Assembly: GCA_963663975.2 (NCBI GenBank)
Contig: CAXXRA010000015.1
Span: 682,001 to 746,000, forward strand
DNA from: JANQRX01 sp963663975
GTDB taxonomy: Bacteria > Pseudomonadota > Alphaproteobacteria > Rhizobiales > Kaistiaceae
Direction of reading: 5' to 3'
Length of the DNA stretch: 64,000 bases
The notes beneath the pieces were generated by a model. That model did not search any database, was not told where the DNA came from, and worked only from the letters and a program-made list of their open reading frames with translations. The position numbers and the translations under genes are program-made. Positions 18,007 to 26,271 of this stretch are shown piece after piece. Each line of letters starts with the position of its first letter. Position 1 is the first letter of the stretch.

Positions 18007-18606
18007 TCAGCTGCGGCCCACCAGCCGCCTCAGTTTGGCCAGTGCAGTTTCGGCGTCCTCCTGATAGTCGATCGTGCCGACCAGCTGCGCCCGTTCATCG
18101 AGCAGGTACACCGACGCGGTATGGTCCATCGTGTAGCCGGCGCCATCACCGGGAACCGTACGCGCGAACACGCGATAGCCTTCGATGATCTCATCGACCG
18201 CTTCCCGGCTGCCGGTCAAACCGGTGATCCGCGGATCGAAAGCCTGAAGATACTCGGCCAGCAGCTCCGGCGTGTCGCGTTCGGGATCGACGGTCACGAA
18301 AAAGATTTCGAGTTCGGCCGCATCGGCGCCGAGGCGCTCCATCCACACGGACGCCTCGAACAGGGTGGTCGGGCACACGTCGGGACAGTTCGTGTAGCCG
18401 AAGAACAGCGCCGAAGGGTGGCCCTGCAGGTCTGCTTCGGTCACCGTCGCGCCCCGCTGGTCGACGAGCTCGAAGGCGCCACCGATGGTGGCAATGGTCT
18501 CAGCCCGGCGCTCGCCGCCCGGCGTCACCAGCAGCATGGTGAGAGCGCCCGCTGCCGCCACCGCGACGGCTATCCACGCGGCCAGCCTGATCGTGCGTAG
18601 CGACAC
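18007..18606 (-). CDS. SCO1/SenC family copper metallochaperone
   Basis: A 199-aa protein anchored by one N-terminal helix (residues 8-27), with a thioredoxin-fold domain in the periplasm. The copper ligands are visible: the CxxxC pair in YTNCPDVCPTTL (about residues 74-78) and the His in GYTMDHTASVY. SCO proteins deliver copper to the CuA site of cytochrome c oxidase subunit II, encoded here at 34.4 kb. It lies between dxs and tlyA rather than beside the cox genes. Confidence 0.94.
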   Translation of the reverse strand: MSLRTIRLAAWIAVAVAAAGALTMLLVTPGGERRAETIATIGGAFELVDQRGATVTEADLQGHPSALFFGYTNCPDVCPTTLFEASVWMERLGADAAELEIFFVTVDPERDTPELLAEYLQAFDPRITGLTGSREAVDEIIEGYRVFARTVPGDGAGYTMDHTASVYLLDERAQLVGTIDYQEDAETALAKLRRLVGRS

Positions 18607-18705
18607 TTTCCCGCTCCCGTGGTGAATGTCCTGCCTTGTCCAATAGATGAGGCGAATGGCAGCCGAGGCAACCGGCGGTGTCCTGTCCGGACCCGCATCG
18701 CCTTG

Positions 18706-20628
18706 TCACGCCCGGCCGGCGCGCGCCAATTCGGGCGAAGTTCCCAGGGCTTCGAAAACCGCCGCCGCAATTCCACCGGCATCGAGACCGGCATCGGCGA
18801 GTTGCGCCGGTGGCTTGGCCTGGTCGATGAACCGGTCGGGCATCACCAGGGCGCGCACCTTCAACCCACCGTCGAGGGCCCCCGACGCCGACAAATGGGC
18901 AAGTGCGTGGCTGGCAAATCCTCCGACCGCGCCTTCTTCGACCAGGATCAGAACCTCGTGCTCGCGCGCCAGTCGGTCGATGAGATCGCCATCAAGTGGT
19001 TTGGCGAAACGGGCATCGGCGACTGTTGTGGCAAGGCCGAAGGTCTCCAGTTCGTCCGCTGCCGCGAGCGCCTGCACCAGTGAGGCCCCGAACGACAGGA
19101 TTGCGACCTTCGATCCCTCACGCACGATCCGGCCGCGCCCGATATCAAGCACGCTGCCGCGATCGGGCAGATCGACGCCGACGCCTTCTCCCCTGGGATA
19201 GCGGAACGCGGACGGCCGATCATCGATGGCGATGGCGGTCGCCACCATGTGCATCAGCTCCGCCTCGTCGGCGGGCGCCATGACCACGAAACCCGGCAGG
19301 CAGGCAAGATAGGTCGTGTCGAAGGCGCCGGCATGGGTTGGTCCGTCGGCGCCGACATAACCGGCCCGGTCGATGGCGAAGCGCACCGGCAGGCGCTGGA
19401 TAGCGACGTCATGGACGACCTGGTCATAGGCACGCTGCAGGAATGTCGAATAGATTGCCGCGACCGGTTTGAAGCCTTCGGTGGCCAGCCCTGCCGCGAA
19501 AGTGACCGCGTGCTGTTCGGCAATGCCGACGTCGAAGCACCGTTGTGGAAAGGCTTCGGCAAACCGGTCGAGGCCGGTTCCGGCCGGCATGGCGGCAGTG
19601 ATGGCAACGACGCGCTCATCGTCTTCGGCTTCACGGATCAGGCTCTGCGCGAAGACCTTGGTGTAACTCGGGGCGCCGGCGCCTGCCCGAACCTGTTTTC
19701 CCGTGACCACATCGAATTTGGCCACGCCGTGATATTTGTCGGCCGACAGCTCTGCCGGCTCGTACCCTTTGCCCTTCTTGGTCACGACATGAACGAGCAC
19801 CGGACCGTTGGTCATGTTCTTGACGTTGCTCAGGACCGGCAGGAGGTGATCGAGATTGTGGCCGTCAATGGGTCCGACATAGTAAAAGCCGAGCTCCTCG
19901 AACAACGTGCCGCCGGTCCAGAAGCTTCGCGCGAATTCCTCGGTCAACCGCAGTTTCTCACGCATGAAGCGGGGAAGGACGTCGGCGACCCGTTTCATGA
20001 AGCGGCGAAGGCGGCGGTACATGCGGCCCGAAACGAGCTTGGCCAGATAGGCCGACATCGCGCCGACCGGCGGCGCAATCGACATGTCGTTGTCGTTGAG
20101 AATCACGATCAGCCGCGATTTGAGATGGCCGGCATTGTTCATGGCTTCATAGGCCATGCCCGCCGACATCGCGCCATCGCCGATCACCGCGACGATGTTG
20201 TTGTCTCGGCCATCAAGGTCGCGCGCCACGGCCATGCCGAGCGCGGCGGAGATCGATGTCGACGCATGGGCGGCGCCGAACGGGTCGAACTCGCTCTCCG
20301 TCCGTTTGGTGAATCCCGACAGGCCGCCGGCCTGGCGCAGCGTCGTGATGCGATCCCGTCGGCCGGTCAGGATCTTGTGCGGGTAGGCCTGGTGGCCGAC
20401 GTCCCATATCAACCGATCGCCCGGCGTGTCGAACACATGGTGCAGCGCGACGGTCAATTCGACCACGCCGAGCCCGGCGCCGAGATGTCCGCCGGTGACC
20501 GCCACGGCGGCAATCGTCTCCTGCCGCAACTCGTCGGCGACCTGGCGCAATTCGGACGGCGACAGTTGACGCAGCGCGTCCGGACTGTCGATCCGGTCAA
20601 GCAGTGGCGTTGGGGCGCTAGGGATCAC
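18706..20628 (-). CDS. dxs: 1-deoxy-D-xylulose-5-phosphate synthase
   Basis: A 640-aa thiamine-diphosphate enzyme that makes DXP from pyruvate and glyceraldehyde-3-phosphate, the entry step of the MEP isoprenoid pathway and also a source for thiamine and pyridoxal. TPP binding: GDGAMSAGMAYEAMNNAG near residue 150. The catalytic Glu region DVGIAEQHAVTFAAGLA is near residue 370, followed by the transketolase C-terminal domain. Length is standard. ispH of the same pathway lies at 49 kb. An ispA gene, often found between xseB and dxs, is absent here. Confidence 0.97.
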   Translation of the reverse strand: MIPSAPTPLLDRIDSPDALRQLSPSELRQVADELRQETIAAVAVTGGHLGAGLGVVELTVALHHVFDTPGDRLIWDVGHQAYPHKILTGRRDRITTLRQAGGLSGFTKRTESEFDPFGAAHASTSISAALGMAVARDLDGRDNNIVAVIGDGAMSAGMAYEAMNNAGHLKSRLIVILNDNDMSIAPPVGAMSAYLAKLVSGRMYRRLRRFMKRVADVLPRFMREKLRLTEEFARSFWTGGTLFEELGFYYVGPIDGHNLDHLLPVLSNVKNMTNGPVLVHVVTKKGKGYEPAELSADKYHGVAKFDVVTGKQVRAGAGAPSYTKVFAQSLIREAEDDERVVAITAAMPAGTGLDRFAEAFPQRCFDVGIAEQHAVTFAAGLATEGFKPVAAIYSTFLQRAYDQVVHDVAIQRLPVRFAIDRAGYVGADGPTHAGAFDTTYLACLPGFVVMAPADEAELMHMVATAIAIDDRPSAFRYPRGEGVGVDLPDRGSVLDIGRGRIVREGSKVAILSFGASLVQALAAADELETFGLATTVADARFAKPLDGDLIDRLAREHEVLILVEEGAVGGFASHALAHLSASGALDGGLKVRALVMPDRFIDQAKPPAQLADAGLDAGGIAAAVFEALGTSPELARAGRA

Positions 20629-20670
20629 GACGAGCCTTGGGAAAGCAGGGGTTGGAGCTTACACGAGCGG

Positions 20671-20888
20671 TCAGAGCCCTTTCAACCAACTCTGAGGCAA
20701 TTCTGTTTTCGAGGTTGATTCGGCGTTGGGCGTCCGCCGATCAACAAACCCGAAGGGACGGGTGATTTGGCGCCAATTCCTGCGCCAAGTCCCTCGACCG
20801 CATCCGGATACGCTCATCGAACCTTCACTTGATCTTGTCACAAAATCGCTCCGTCAGAATGGCTCAGAGTTGGTCGAAAGGGCTCTAC
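20671..20888 (+). mobile_element. MITE copy 1 (internally deleted, about 218 bp)
   Basis: Starts gagccctttcaaccaactc and ends with its inverted partner gttggtcgaaagggctc. The internal part matches the full copy at 55997-56271 but lacks about 55 bp. It fills the gap between dxs and xseB. Confidence 0.88.
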
Positions 20889-20924
20889 GTGGCGCAACGC
20901 CGGCGCCGCGCCGGTGCCTACATA

Positions 20925-21176
20925 TCACATGGAGTCGAGCGATTCCGTGCCCTCGGGTGATCCGTCCTCGTTGACGCGGATTTTCTCGACTTTCGCCTCT
21001 GCTTGTCTGAGCAAAGCGTCGCAATGGGCCTTCAGCGCCGCACCGCGTTCGTAAATGACGACGGATTCCGCCAACGGCACCTCGCCGCGCTCCAGTTTGC
21101 TGACGATCGACTCAAGCTCCTTGAGCGCATGCTCGAAGGACAGTTTCTCGACCGGTGTCGGCGTTTTGTCAGGCAT
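20925..21176 (-). CDS. xseB: Exodeoxyribonuclease VII small subunit
   Basis: An 83-aa protein of the XseB family with the usual core SFEHALKELESIVSKLERGE (residues 13-32) and a coiled-coil tail. It forms the small subunits of ExoVII with XseA (not in this window). It is downstream of the deacetylase gene by 22 bp on the same strand and probably co-transcribed. Confidence 0.94.
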   Translation of the reverse strand: MPDKTPTPVEKLSFEHALKELESIVSKLERGEVPLAESVVIYERGAALKAHCDALLRQAEAKVEKIRVNEDGSPEGTESLDSM

Positions 21177-21198
21177 GGGCGGGTCCCCGCTGCTGGCG

Positions 21199-22125
21199 TC
21201 AGGCCGACATCAGTGCAGCCACATGGACCCGCACGGAATCGGCCAGAGCGTCGAGATCATAGCCGCCTTCGAGGACGCTGACGATCCTGCCGTCGCAGCA
21301 CCGATCGGCGACGTCCATCACCTGGTCCGTCGCCCAGGCGAAGTCGCCGGCCTCGAGATTGATGTCTCCCAGGGGGTCGCGGCGATGGGCATCGAACCCT
21401 GCCGATATGACGATCAGGTCGGGCGAAAAATCGGCGACGGCCGTCATGATCTGGTCGCGAAAGCGAGCACGAAACTCGACCCCTCCCATGCCGGCGGCGA
21501 GAGGGACGTTGATGATATTTCCGGCCCCGCGTTCACTGGCCGCGCCGGTCCCGGGATAGTGCGGCATCTGGTGGGTCGAAGCGTACAGAATGGACGGGTC
21601 GTCCCACACGATCGCCTGCGTACCATTGCCGTGGTGGACGTCCCAGTCGACAATCGCCACCCGCGACGCCCCGTGTTCGCGCTGCGCCCAGCGGGCGGCG
21701 ATCACCGCAGCGTTGAAGATGCAAAAGCCCATGGCGCGGTCCGCTTCGGCATGATGGCCCGGCGGCCGGGCGGCAACAAAGGCGCTGCGGGCACGGTTTT
21801 CCACGACCTCACTTGTCGCCAGACACGCTCCCCCGGCGGCGTGGCGCGCGGTGGAATAGGTAGCCGGGCCGATGACGGTGTCGGCGTCGATGGCGATCGT
21901 TTCACCGCTCTCGGACGCCCGCCGGATACCGTCGATGTAACTTTCGGGATGGACGGCCTCAAGCGAGGCCAGGCTCGCCTCCACCGACGGACTGCGCCTC
22001 AGCGCGGCGAAGTCCTGGGAGGATAGCGCCTGCTCGATCGCTGCGATGCGCTCGGGCCGCTCGGGATGTCCGGCCGGAACCCGATGCTGACCAAAGACTG
22101 GATCCTGGACGAACAGGGTCGCCAT
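21199..22125 (-). CDS. Histone-deacetylase-family amidohydrolase
   Basis: A 308-aa arginase/deacetylase-fold protein. The catalytic and zinc-binding features are present: PPGHHAEADRAMGFCIFN (His-His pair near residues 130-131), DWDVHHGNGTQ (Asp and His ligands near 175), and SAGFDAHRRDPLG with the second Asp ligand near 255. Bacterial members deacetylate polyamines or acylated small molecules; the substrate here is unknown. It heads the deacetylase-xseB pair. Confidence 0.92.
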   Translation of the reverse strand: MATLFVQDPVFGQHRVPAGHPERPERIAAIEQALSSQDFAALRRSPSVEASLASLEAVHPESYIDGIRRASESGETIAIDADTVIGPATYSTARHAAGGACLATSEVVENRARSAFVAARPPGHHAEADRAMGFCIFNAAVIAARWAQREHGASRVAIVDWDVHHGNGTQAIVWDDPSILYASTHQMPHYPGTGAASERGAGNIINVPLAAGMGGVEFRARFRDQIMTAVADFSPDLIVISAGFDAHRRDPLGDINLEAGDFAWATDQVMDVADRCCDGRIVSVLEGGYDLDALADSVRVHVAALMSA

Positions 22126-22133
22126 GACATCGC

Positions 22134-22765
22134 TCAGCGACGACCGTCCAAATAGGCTTTCAACGCGTCGAGCGCCGCCGGCGACCTCAGAAGATCGGTG
22201 AAAGCGTCAGCCTCCTGATCGATACGGGCGACCACGTCGCGGCGCTCCCCACGCAAAAGACGGCGGGCAATGCGGATCGCTTCGGCCGGCTTGGCGGCGA
22301 GCCGATGACGCGCGGTGCAATCAGGCTGATCCCGCCTTCCGGCGCCAGTCCTTGCTCGACATACGGCGCCGAGATGCTGGCCCACTCGCTTGCGACCACA
22401 TAATCGCAGTGAAACAGCAGCGTTGCACCGATGCCGGCGGCGATGCCGTCGATCGCCGCCACCACCGGCTTGTCGAGCGTGGCAATTGTCTTGAAGAGAC
22501 GCAGGACGCTGTCGCCGACGGCGCCGCCGGTGACGAAGTCCGCCAGCTCCCCGGTGTCATGTCCGATGCAGAAGAGCCCGGGGCCGCCGGTGATGAGAAA
22601 GGCCCGAACCCGGGAACTTCCCTCGCCGAAGGCAAGAGCGTCGGCCGCCGCATCGCACATTTCGGCGGTCAGGCCATTCTGGAATTCGATGCGATCGAAC
22701 CGGAGCGTGTTGACCCCGTCCGCGAGTTCGCTAACCAGATCGGTCGTCACCACCTGATCATCCAA
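22134..22765 (-). pseudogene. Enoyl-CoA hydratase/isomerase family gene with internal deletion and frameshift
   Basis: The first frame (from 22765) carries the crotonase core: FCIGHDTGELADF oxyanion region and VVAAIDGIAAGIGATLLFHCDYVVAS, then PEGGISLIAPRVIG. After about 22305 the sequence jumps to another frame that encodes only the C-terminus (LAAKPAEAIRIARRLLRGE to AYLDGRR, stop 22134). Roughly 35-40 residues that normally lie between are missing. It is next to the deacetylase gene. Confidence 0.85.
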
Positions 22766-22927
22766 TCGCTCGCCCTTGCCTTGCTTGATCGCATGGGGTT
22801 GTCCTTCAGCCAGCCTGGGGCACGGGTGAACGGTTGACGCGTGCTGGTCGGGCGCGCCAAATCGCCACTCTTGCTATCACATTCCTCGCAAAATCGGGCT
22901 GTCCCCGGGGGCGTTGAAAGGTCTGTC

Positions 22928-23911
22928 ATGCCCGCAATCTACGATGTGAGGAGCCCCGATGGCCGGCGCCGGGGACTGGCGGCGGCCATCGCTGCGTTGG
23001 CGGCAGGCCGGCTGGTCGCGATGCCGACCGAGACAGTTTACGGCCTGGCGGCGGACGCGGCGTTGCCCGAAGCGGTGTCGGCGGTGTTCAAGGCAAAGGG
23101 ACGGCCCCGCTTCAATCCGTTGATTGCCCATGTCGGTTCGTTCTCGGCCGCCGCCGAGCTGGCGCTGATGGACAAGACCGCAAAAACGGCGGGGGAGGCG
23201 TTCTGGCCGGGCGCGCTGACCCTGGTCCTGCCGCGGCGGCCAGAGGGCGGTGTGTGCGCCGAGGCCACGGCCGGCCTGGATACCATTGCCGTCAGAGTGC
23301 CGGCGGAGCCGGTGGCGCGCGAGCTTCTCACGATGTTCGGGCGGCCGGTCGTTGCGCCGAGCGCCAATCGCTCCGGCCATGTCAGCGCCACCAGCGCCGT
23401 CCATGTCGCGGCCGATCTCGGCGAGGCGGTCGCGGTTATCTTGGATGAGGGACCCTCGCCGCTGGGGATCGAGTCGACGATCATCGAGCTGGCGGGCGGG
23501 CGGCCGACGCTGCTGAGAGCTGGAGCCATTCCCCGTTCGCAGATCGAGGAGGCGCTCGGGGTGAAACTCGCGGCGGCTGCCGATGTCCGTCGTGACGCCA
23601 TGACCGCCCCGGGCCAGTCGGCGTCGCACTACGCGCCGCGGGCCGCTGTGCGACTGAACGCCACGGCTGTGGACCAGGGCGAGGCGCTGCTGCGGTTCGG
23701 CCCCGAGCCGGCGCAGTTCGCCGAGCGTGCCGTGGCGACGGTCAATCTGAGCGAATCCGGTGATCTCGGCGAAGCCGCCGCCAACCTGTTCGCCGCCTTG
23801 CGCAGGCTCGATCAAGCGGCGTTGAGAATCGCGGTCGAACCGATTCCCGACAGGGGCTTGGGTGAGGCCATCAACGACCGCCTGCGCCGAGCGGCCGCAC
23901 CGCGCGGCTAG
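22928..23911 (+). CDS. L-threonylcarbamoyladenylate synthase (Sua5/YrdC/YwlC family)
   Basis: A 327-aa protein with an N-terminal YrdC domain (GRLVAMPTETVYGLAADA near residue 25, KAKGRPRFNPLIAHV near 60) and a C-terminal Sua5 domain, so the two-domain Sua5 type. It makes threonylcarbamoyl-AMP for the t6A modification of ANN-decoding tRNAs. The start at 22928 is the first ATG giving a normal N-terminus. Its TAG stop is part of a CTAG that also forms the edge of a MITE. Confidence 0.93.
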   Translation: MPAIYDVRSPDGRRRGLAAAIAALAAGRLVAMPTETVYGLAADAALPEAVSAVFKAKGRPRFNPLIAHVGSFSAAAELALMDKTAKTAGEAFWPGALTLVLPRRPEGGVCAEATAGLDTIAVRVPAEPVARELLTMFGRPVVAPSANRSGHVSATSAVHVAADLGEAVAVILDEGPSPLGIESTIIELAGGRPTLLRAGAIPRSQIEEALGVKLAAAADVRRDAMTAPGQSASHYAPRAAVRLNATAVDQGEALLRFGPEPAQFAERAVATVNLSESGDLGEAAANLFAALRRLDQAALRIAVEPIPDRGLGEAINDRLRRAAAPRG

Positions 23912-24085
23912 AACCCTTCGTCCGACTCATCGCCCCTCGCTTCGGGTTTGTCGATTGGCGGGCGGCCAACGCCGAACCAATCTGGAACGTTTGCGCGGAG
24001 GCATCGCCCGTCGACCGTTTCGACGCCGGATCGCCTCCCGATCGAGCAACAGAATTTGTCTCAGAGTTGGCCGAGAGGGGCCTAG
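23908..24085 (-). mobile_element. MITE copy 2 (about 178 bp) between two stop codons
   Basis: Bounded by CTAG on both sides. Ends gaacccttcgtccgactc and, inverted, ggcccctctcggccaactc; these are diverged from the consensus. The left CTAG contains the TAG stop of the Sua5-type gene, and the right CTAG contains the minus-strand TAG stop of the DnaJ-like gene, so it occupies the whole convergent gap. Confidence 0.8.
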
Positions 24086-25038
24086 CCGCTCGGCTCCTCG
24101 CTGCGCACCCGATACCGCTGCCGCTCTCTCCAGCGGTGCATCAGATCCTCGAGTTCGCCATCGCCACCCTCGGGCAGGACGATCCTGAGCGACACCAGAA
24201 GGTCGCCGCGCGATCCGCCCGACCGCGGCAGGCCCTTTCCCCTGAGCCGCAAAGTGCGGCCGCCGCTTGACTTGGGCGGCACCTTGAGCGTGACCGGCCC
24301 GTCGAGGGTCGGCACCCGAACGCTCGCCCCCAGGACGGCCTCGTCCAGGGTGATGGCAACGTCACGGCGCAGCGAATCGCCGTCGATCCGGTAGGCGCGA
24401 TTGGGCACCAGCACGATTGTCATCAGGGCATCGCCATTCGGCCCGCCCGCGGTCCCGGGGAAGCCCTGGCCCTTGAGGCGGATCACATTACCCGGCCTGT
24501 TGCCGGCCGGGAGTGAGACCTCAACCGTTCGGCCGGTGCTGAGATCGACGCGGATTTTTTCGCCCCTGACCAATTGTTCGAGCGTCACCGCTGCCGTCGC
24601 CTCGACCGGCGCTCCTCGTGCTCTCTTCGCTCGCGCCGCGCGCTGACCCGCGCCGCCGCCGAAGCCGCCGAGAATTTCGCTCAGAATGTCGTCGGCGGAA
24701 AACGCACCAGCGCCGCCCGGAGCGCTGCCTCTCCAGCGAAACGTTCGTCCCGCCCCGGGGCCGCCCCGGCCGGCCCCCTGGAATCCATCGAAGCCCTCGA
24801 AACCCTGAAACTTCGGCTTGCCGTCGGCGCCGATCTCACCGCCGTCGAACTGCTTGCGCTTGGTCTTGTCACCGACGATTTCATAGGCGGCATTGACCTC
24901 CGCGAAGCGCTCCTTGGCCGCGGGGTCGCTGGCGTTCTGATCTGGATGGTGCTTCTTGGCGAGCTTGCGAAACGCTCGCTTGATTTCGGCGTCGCTGGCA
25001 GACCGGCTGACGTCAAGCACCTGATATGGATCGCGCAT
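24082..25038 (-). CDS. DnaJ-family co-chaperone (CbpA-like)
   Basis: A 318-aa protein: J domain at residues 1-68 with the HPD motif at 31-33, a Gly/Phe-rich linker (about 75-130), and two C-terminal beta-barrel substrate-binding domains. There is no cysteine-rich zinc finger, so it is a class B (CbpA/DjlA-like) protein rather than DnaJ itself. It should stimulate DnaK ATPase. It is upstream, on the opposite strand, of pdxH, close to its usual alphaproteobacterial neighbour. Confidence 0.93.
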   Translation of the reverse strand: MRDPYQVLDVSRSASDAEIKRAFRKLAKKHHPDQNASDPAAKERFAEVNAAYEIVGDKTKRKQFDGGEIGADGKPKFQGFEGFDGFQGAGRGGPGAGRTFRWRGSAPGGAGAFSADDILSEILGGFGGGAGQRAARAKRARGAPVEATAAVTLEQLVRGEKIRVDLSTGRTVEVSLPAGNRPGNVIRLKGQGFPGTAGGPNGDALMTIVLVPNRAYRIDGDSLRRDVAITLDEAVLGASVRVPTLDGPVTLKVPPKSSGGRTLRLRGKGLPRSGGSRGDLLVSLRIVLPEGGDGELEDLMHRWRERQRYRVRSEEPSG

Positions 25039-25141
25039 GGCCCGAGGATACAGTTAAAGGGGCGGCCGCGCAGTCACGCGACCGCTCAAAATATGGGCAC
25101 CGAAAGGCCGATTTCCAAGCCTTTCTGCCCTTCGGAATGGT

Positions 25142-25627
25142 CTAGAGCAGTTTGGTGTCGTCCGCCGACACTTCGTCGAGTTGCCAACGACCGTCGGCGC
25201 GCATGCAGGCTTGGCCACGATAGCCGCGAACACCGCGTGCGTCGTTGATGGTGGTGGCGAACGGACGGCAGGCAGCGGCGGCGCTTTCGGCCAGTGCCAG
25301 AACCGTGACGTTACCGCTCGATTTGGTATCGGGATTGTTCCAGTCGAAGCGGCCGCTGTCGTCAAGCGGAACGGCGGCGATCGTCCGCCTGACCACCTCC
25401 CAATCGGAAGGATCGACGGCAACGGCAACCGCCAGGCCTGCCGGGACCGCGCGCCCGCCGGTCGATACCGTCTGCGCGCCGGTCCGATTGAAGTCGCCGA
25501 ACGGTATGCCGATGCCGGCGCAGCCGCCGAGCACAAGGGCCAGAGCCGGTATCGTCAGCGGGCGGAGGCGCGCTCCGCATTTGCGCAGCCCAGAGGCGGC
25601 GCTGTATGACTTGCCGCGCGTCAGCAT
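25142..25627 (-). CDS. RT0821/Lpp0805-family surface lipoprotein
   Basis: A 161-aa protein with a signal sequence ending in a lipobox (ALVLGGCAG, Cys at about residue 36). The mature part has the pattern RFDWNNPDTKSSGNVT, then FATTINDARGVRGYRGQAC and a DGRWQL ending, which I recognise from the RT0821/Lpp0805 surface-antigen family of alphaproteobacteria. Function is not known. The N-terminus before the hydrophobic core is long, so a later start is possible. Divergent from pdxH with 47 bp between starts. Confidence 0.75.
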   Translation of the reverse strand: MLTRGKSYSAASGLRKCGARLRPLTIPALALVLGGCAGIGIPFGDFNRTGAQTVSTGGRAVPAGLAVAVAVDPSDWEVVRRTIAAVPLDDSGRFDWNNPDTKSSGNVTVLALAESAAAACRPFATTINDARGVRGYRGQACMRADGRWQLDEVSADDTKLL

Positions 25628-25674
25628 GGGTACTCCTTCCGCGGTACGCGGGCGACTATCGGAAGACTTCGTTA

Positions 25675-26271
25675 ATGAGTGGTGACTTCACCGCAGCAGC
25701 GGACCCGTTTCCTCTTTTTGCCCAGTGGCTTGAAGAGGCGGAGGCGGCCGAACCCAACGATCCCAACGCCATGGCGCTGGCGACCGTCGATGGTGACGGG
25801 CTGCCCAATGTGCGGATGGTCCTGTTGAAGGAACATGGCGAAGCCGGGTTCGTCTTCTACACCAATGTGGAGAGCGCCAAGGGGCGCGAGCTGACTGGGA
25901 CCGGCAAGGCGGCGGTGTGCTTTCACTGGAAAAGCCTGCGCCGCCAGGTTCGCATTCGCGGGTCGATCGTGCGCGTCGCCGATGCCGAAGCCGATGCCTA
26001 TTTCCGGTCGCGGCCGCGCGGCAGCCGAATTGGCGCCTGGGCCAGCAAGCAGTCGCGGCCACTCGAATCGCGGTTCGCGCTCGAGCGCGCGGTGGCGACC
26101 TTTACCGCCAAATACGCAATTGGTGAGGTACCGCGCCCCGACTACTGGACCGGTTTCACGATCCGCCCGATCGAGATCGAGTTCTGGCGAGACCGGCAGT
26201 TTCGTCTGCACGATCGCCTCGTCTTTCGCTTACGGGACGGTGATTGGACGACCGCACGGCTGTTCCCCTAA
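25675..26271 (+). CDS. pdxH: Pyridoxamine/pyridoxine 5'-phosphate oxidase
   Basis: A 198-aa FMN enzyme that oxidises PNP or PMP to pyridoxal phosphate. Conserved features: PNVRMVLLKEHGEAGFVFYTN near residues 40-60, KSLRRQVRIRGSI (FMN and phosphate contacts) and the C-terminal signature WTGFTIRPIEIEFWRD. The start at 25675 gives a family-like N-terminus. The dxs product DXP feeds the same cofactor pathway. Confidence 0.95.
   Translation: MSGDFTAAADPFPLFAQWLEEAEAAEPNDPNAMALATVDGDGLPNVRMVLLKEHGEAGFVFYTNVESAKGRELTGTGKAAVCFHWKSLRRQVRIRGSIVRVADAEADAYFRSRPRGSRIGAWASKQSRPLESRFALERAVATFTAKYAIGEVPRPDYWTGFTIRPIEIEFWRDRQFRLHDRLVFRLRDGDWTTARLFP

Noticed and set aside
19249..20718. 489-codon plus-strand frame opposite dxs
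   Set aside because: Antisense shadow of a clearly recognisable dxs gene.
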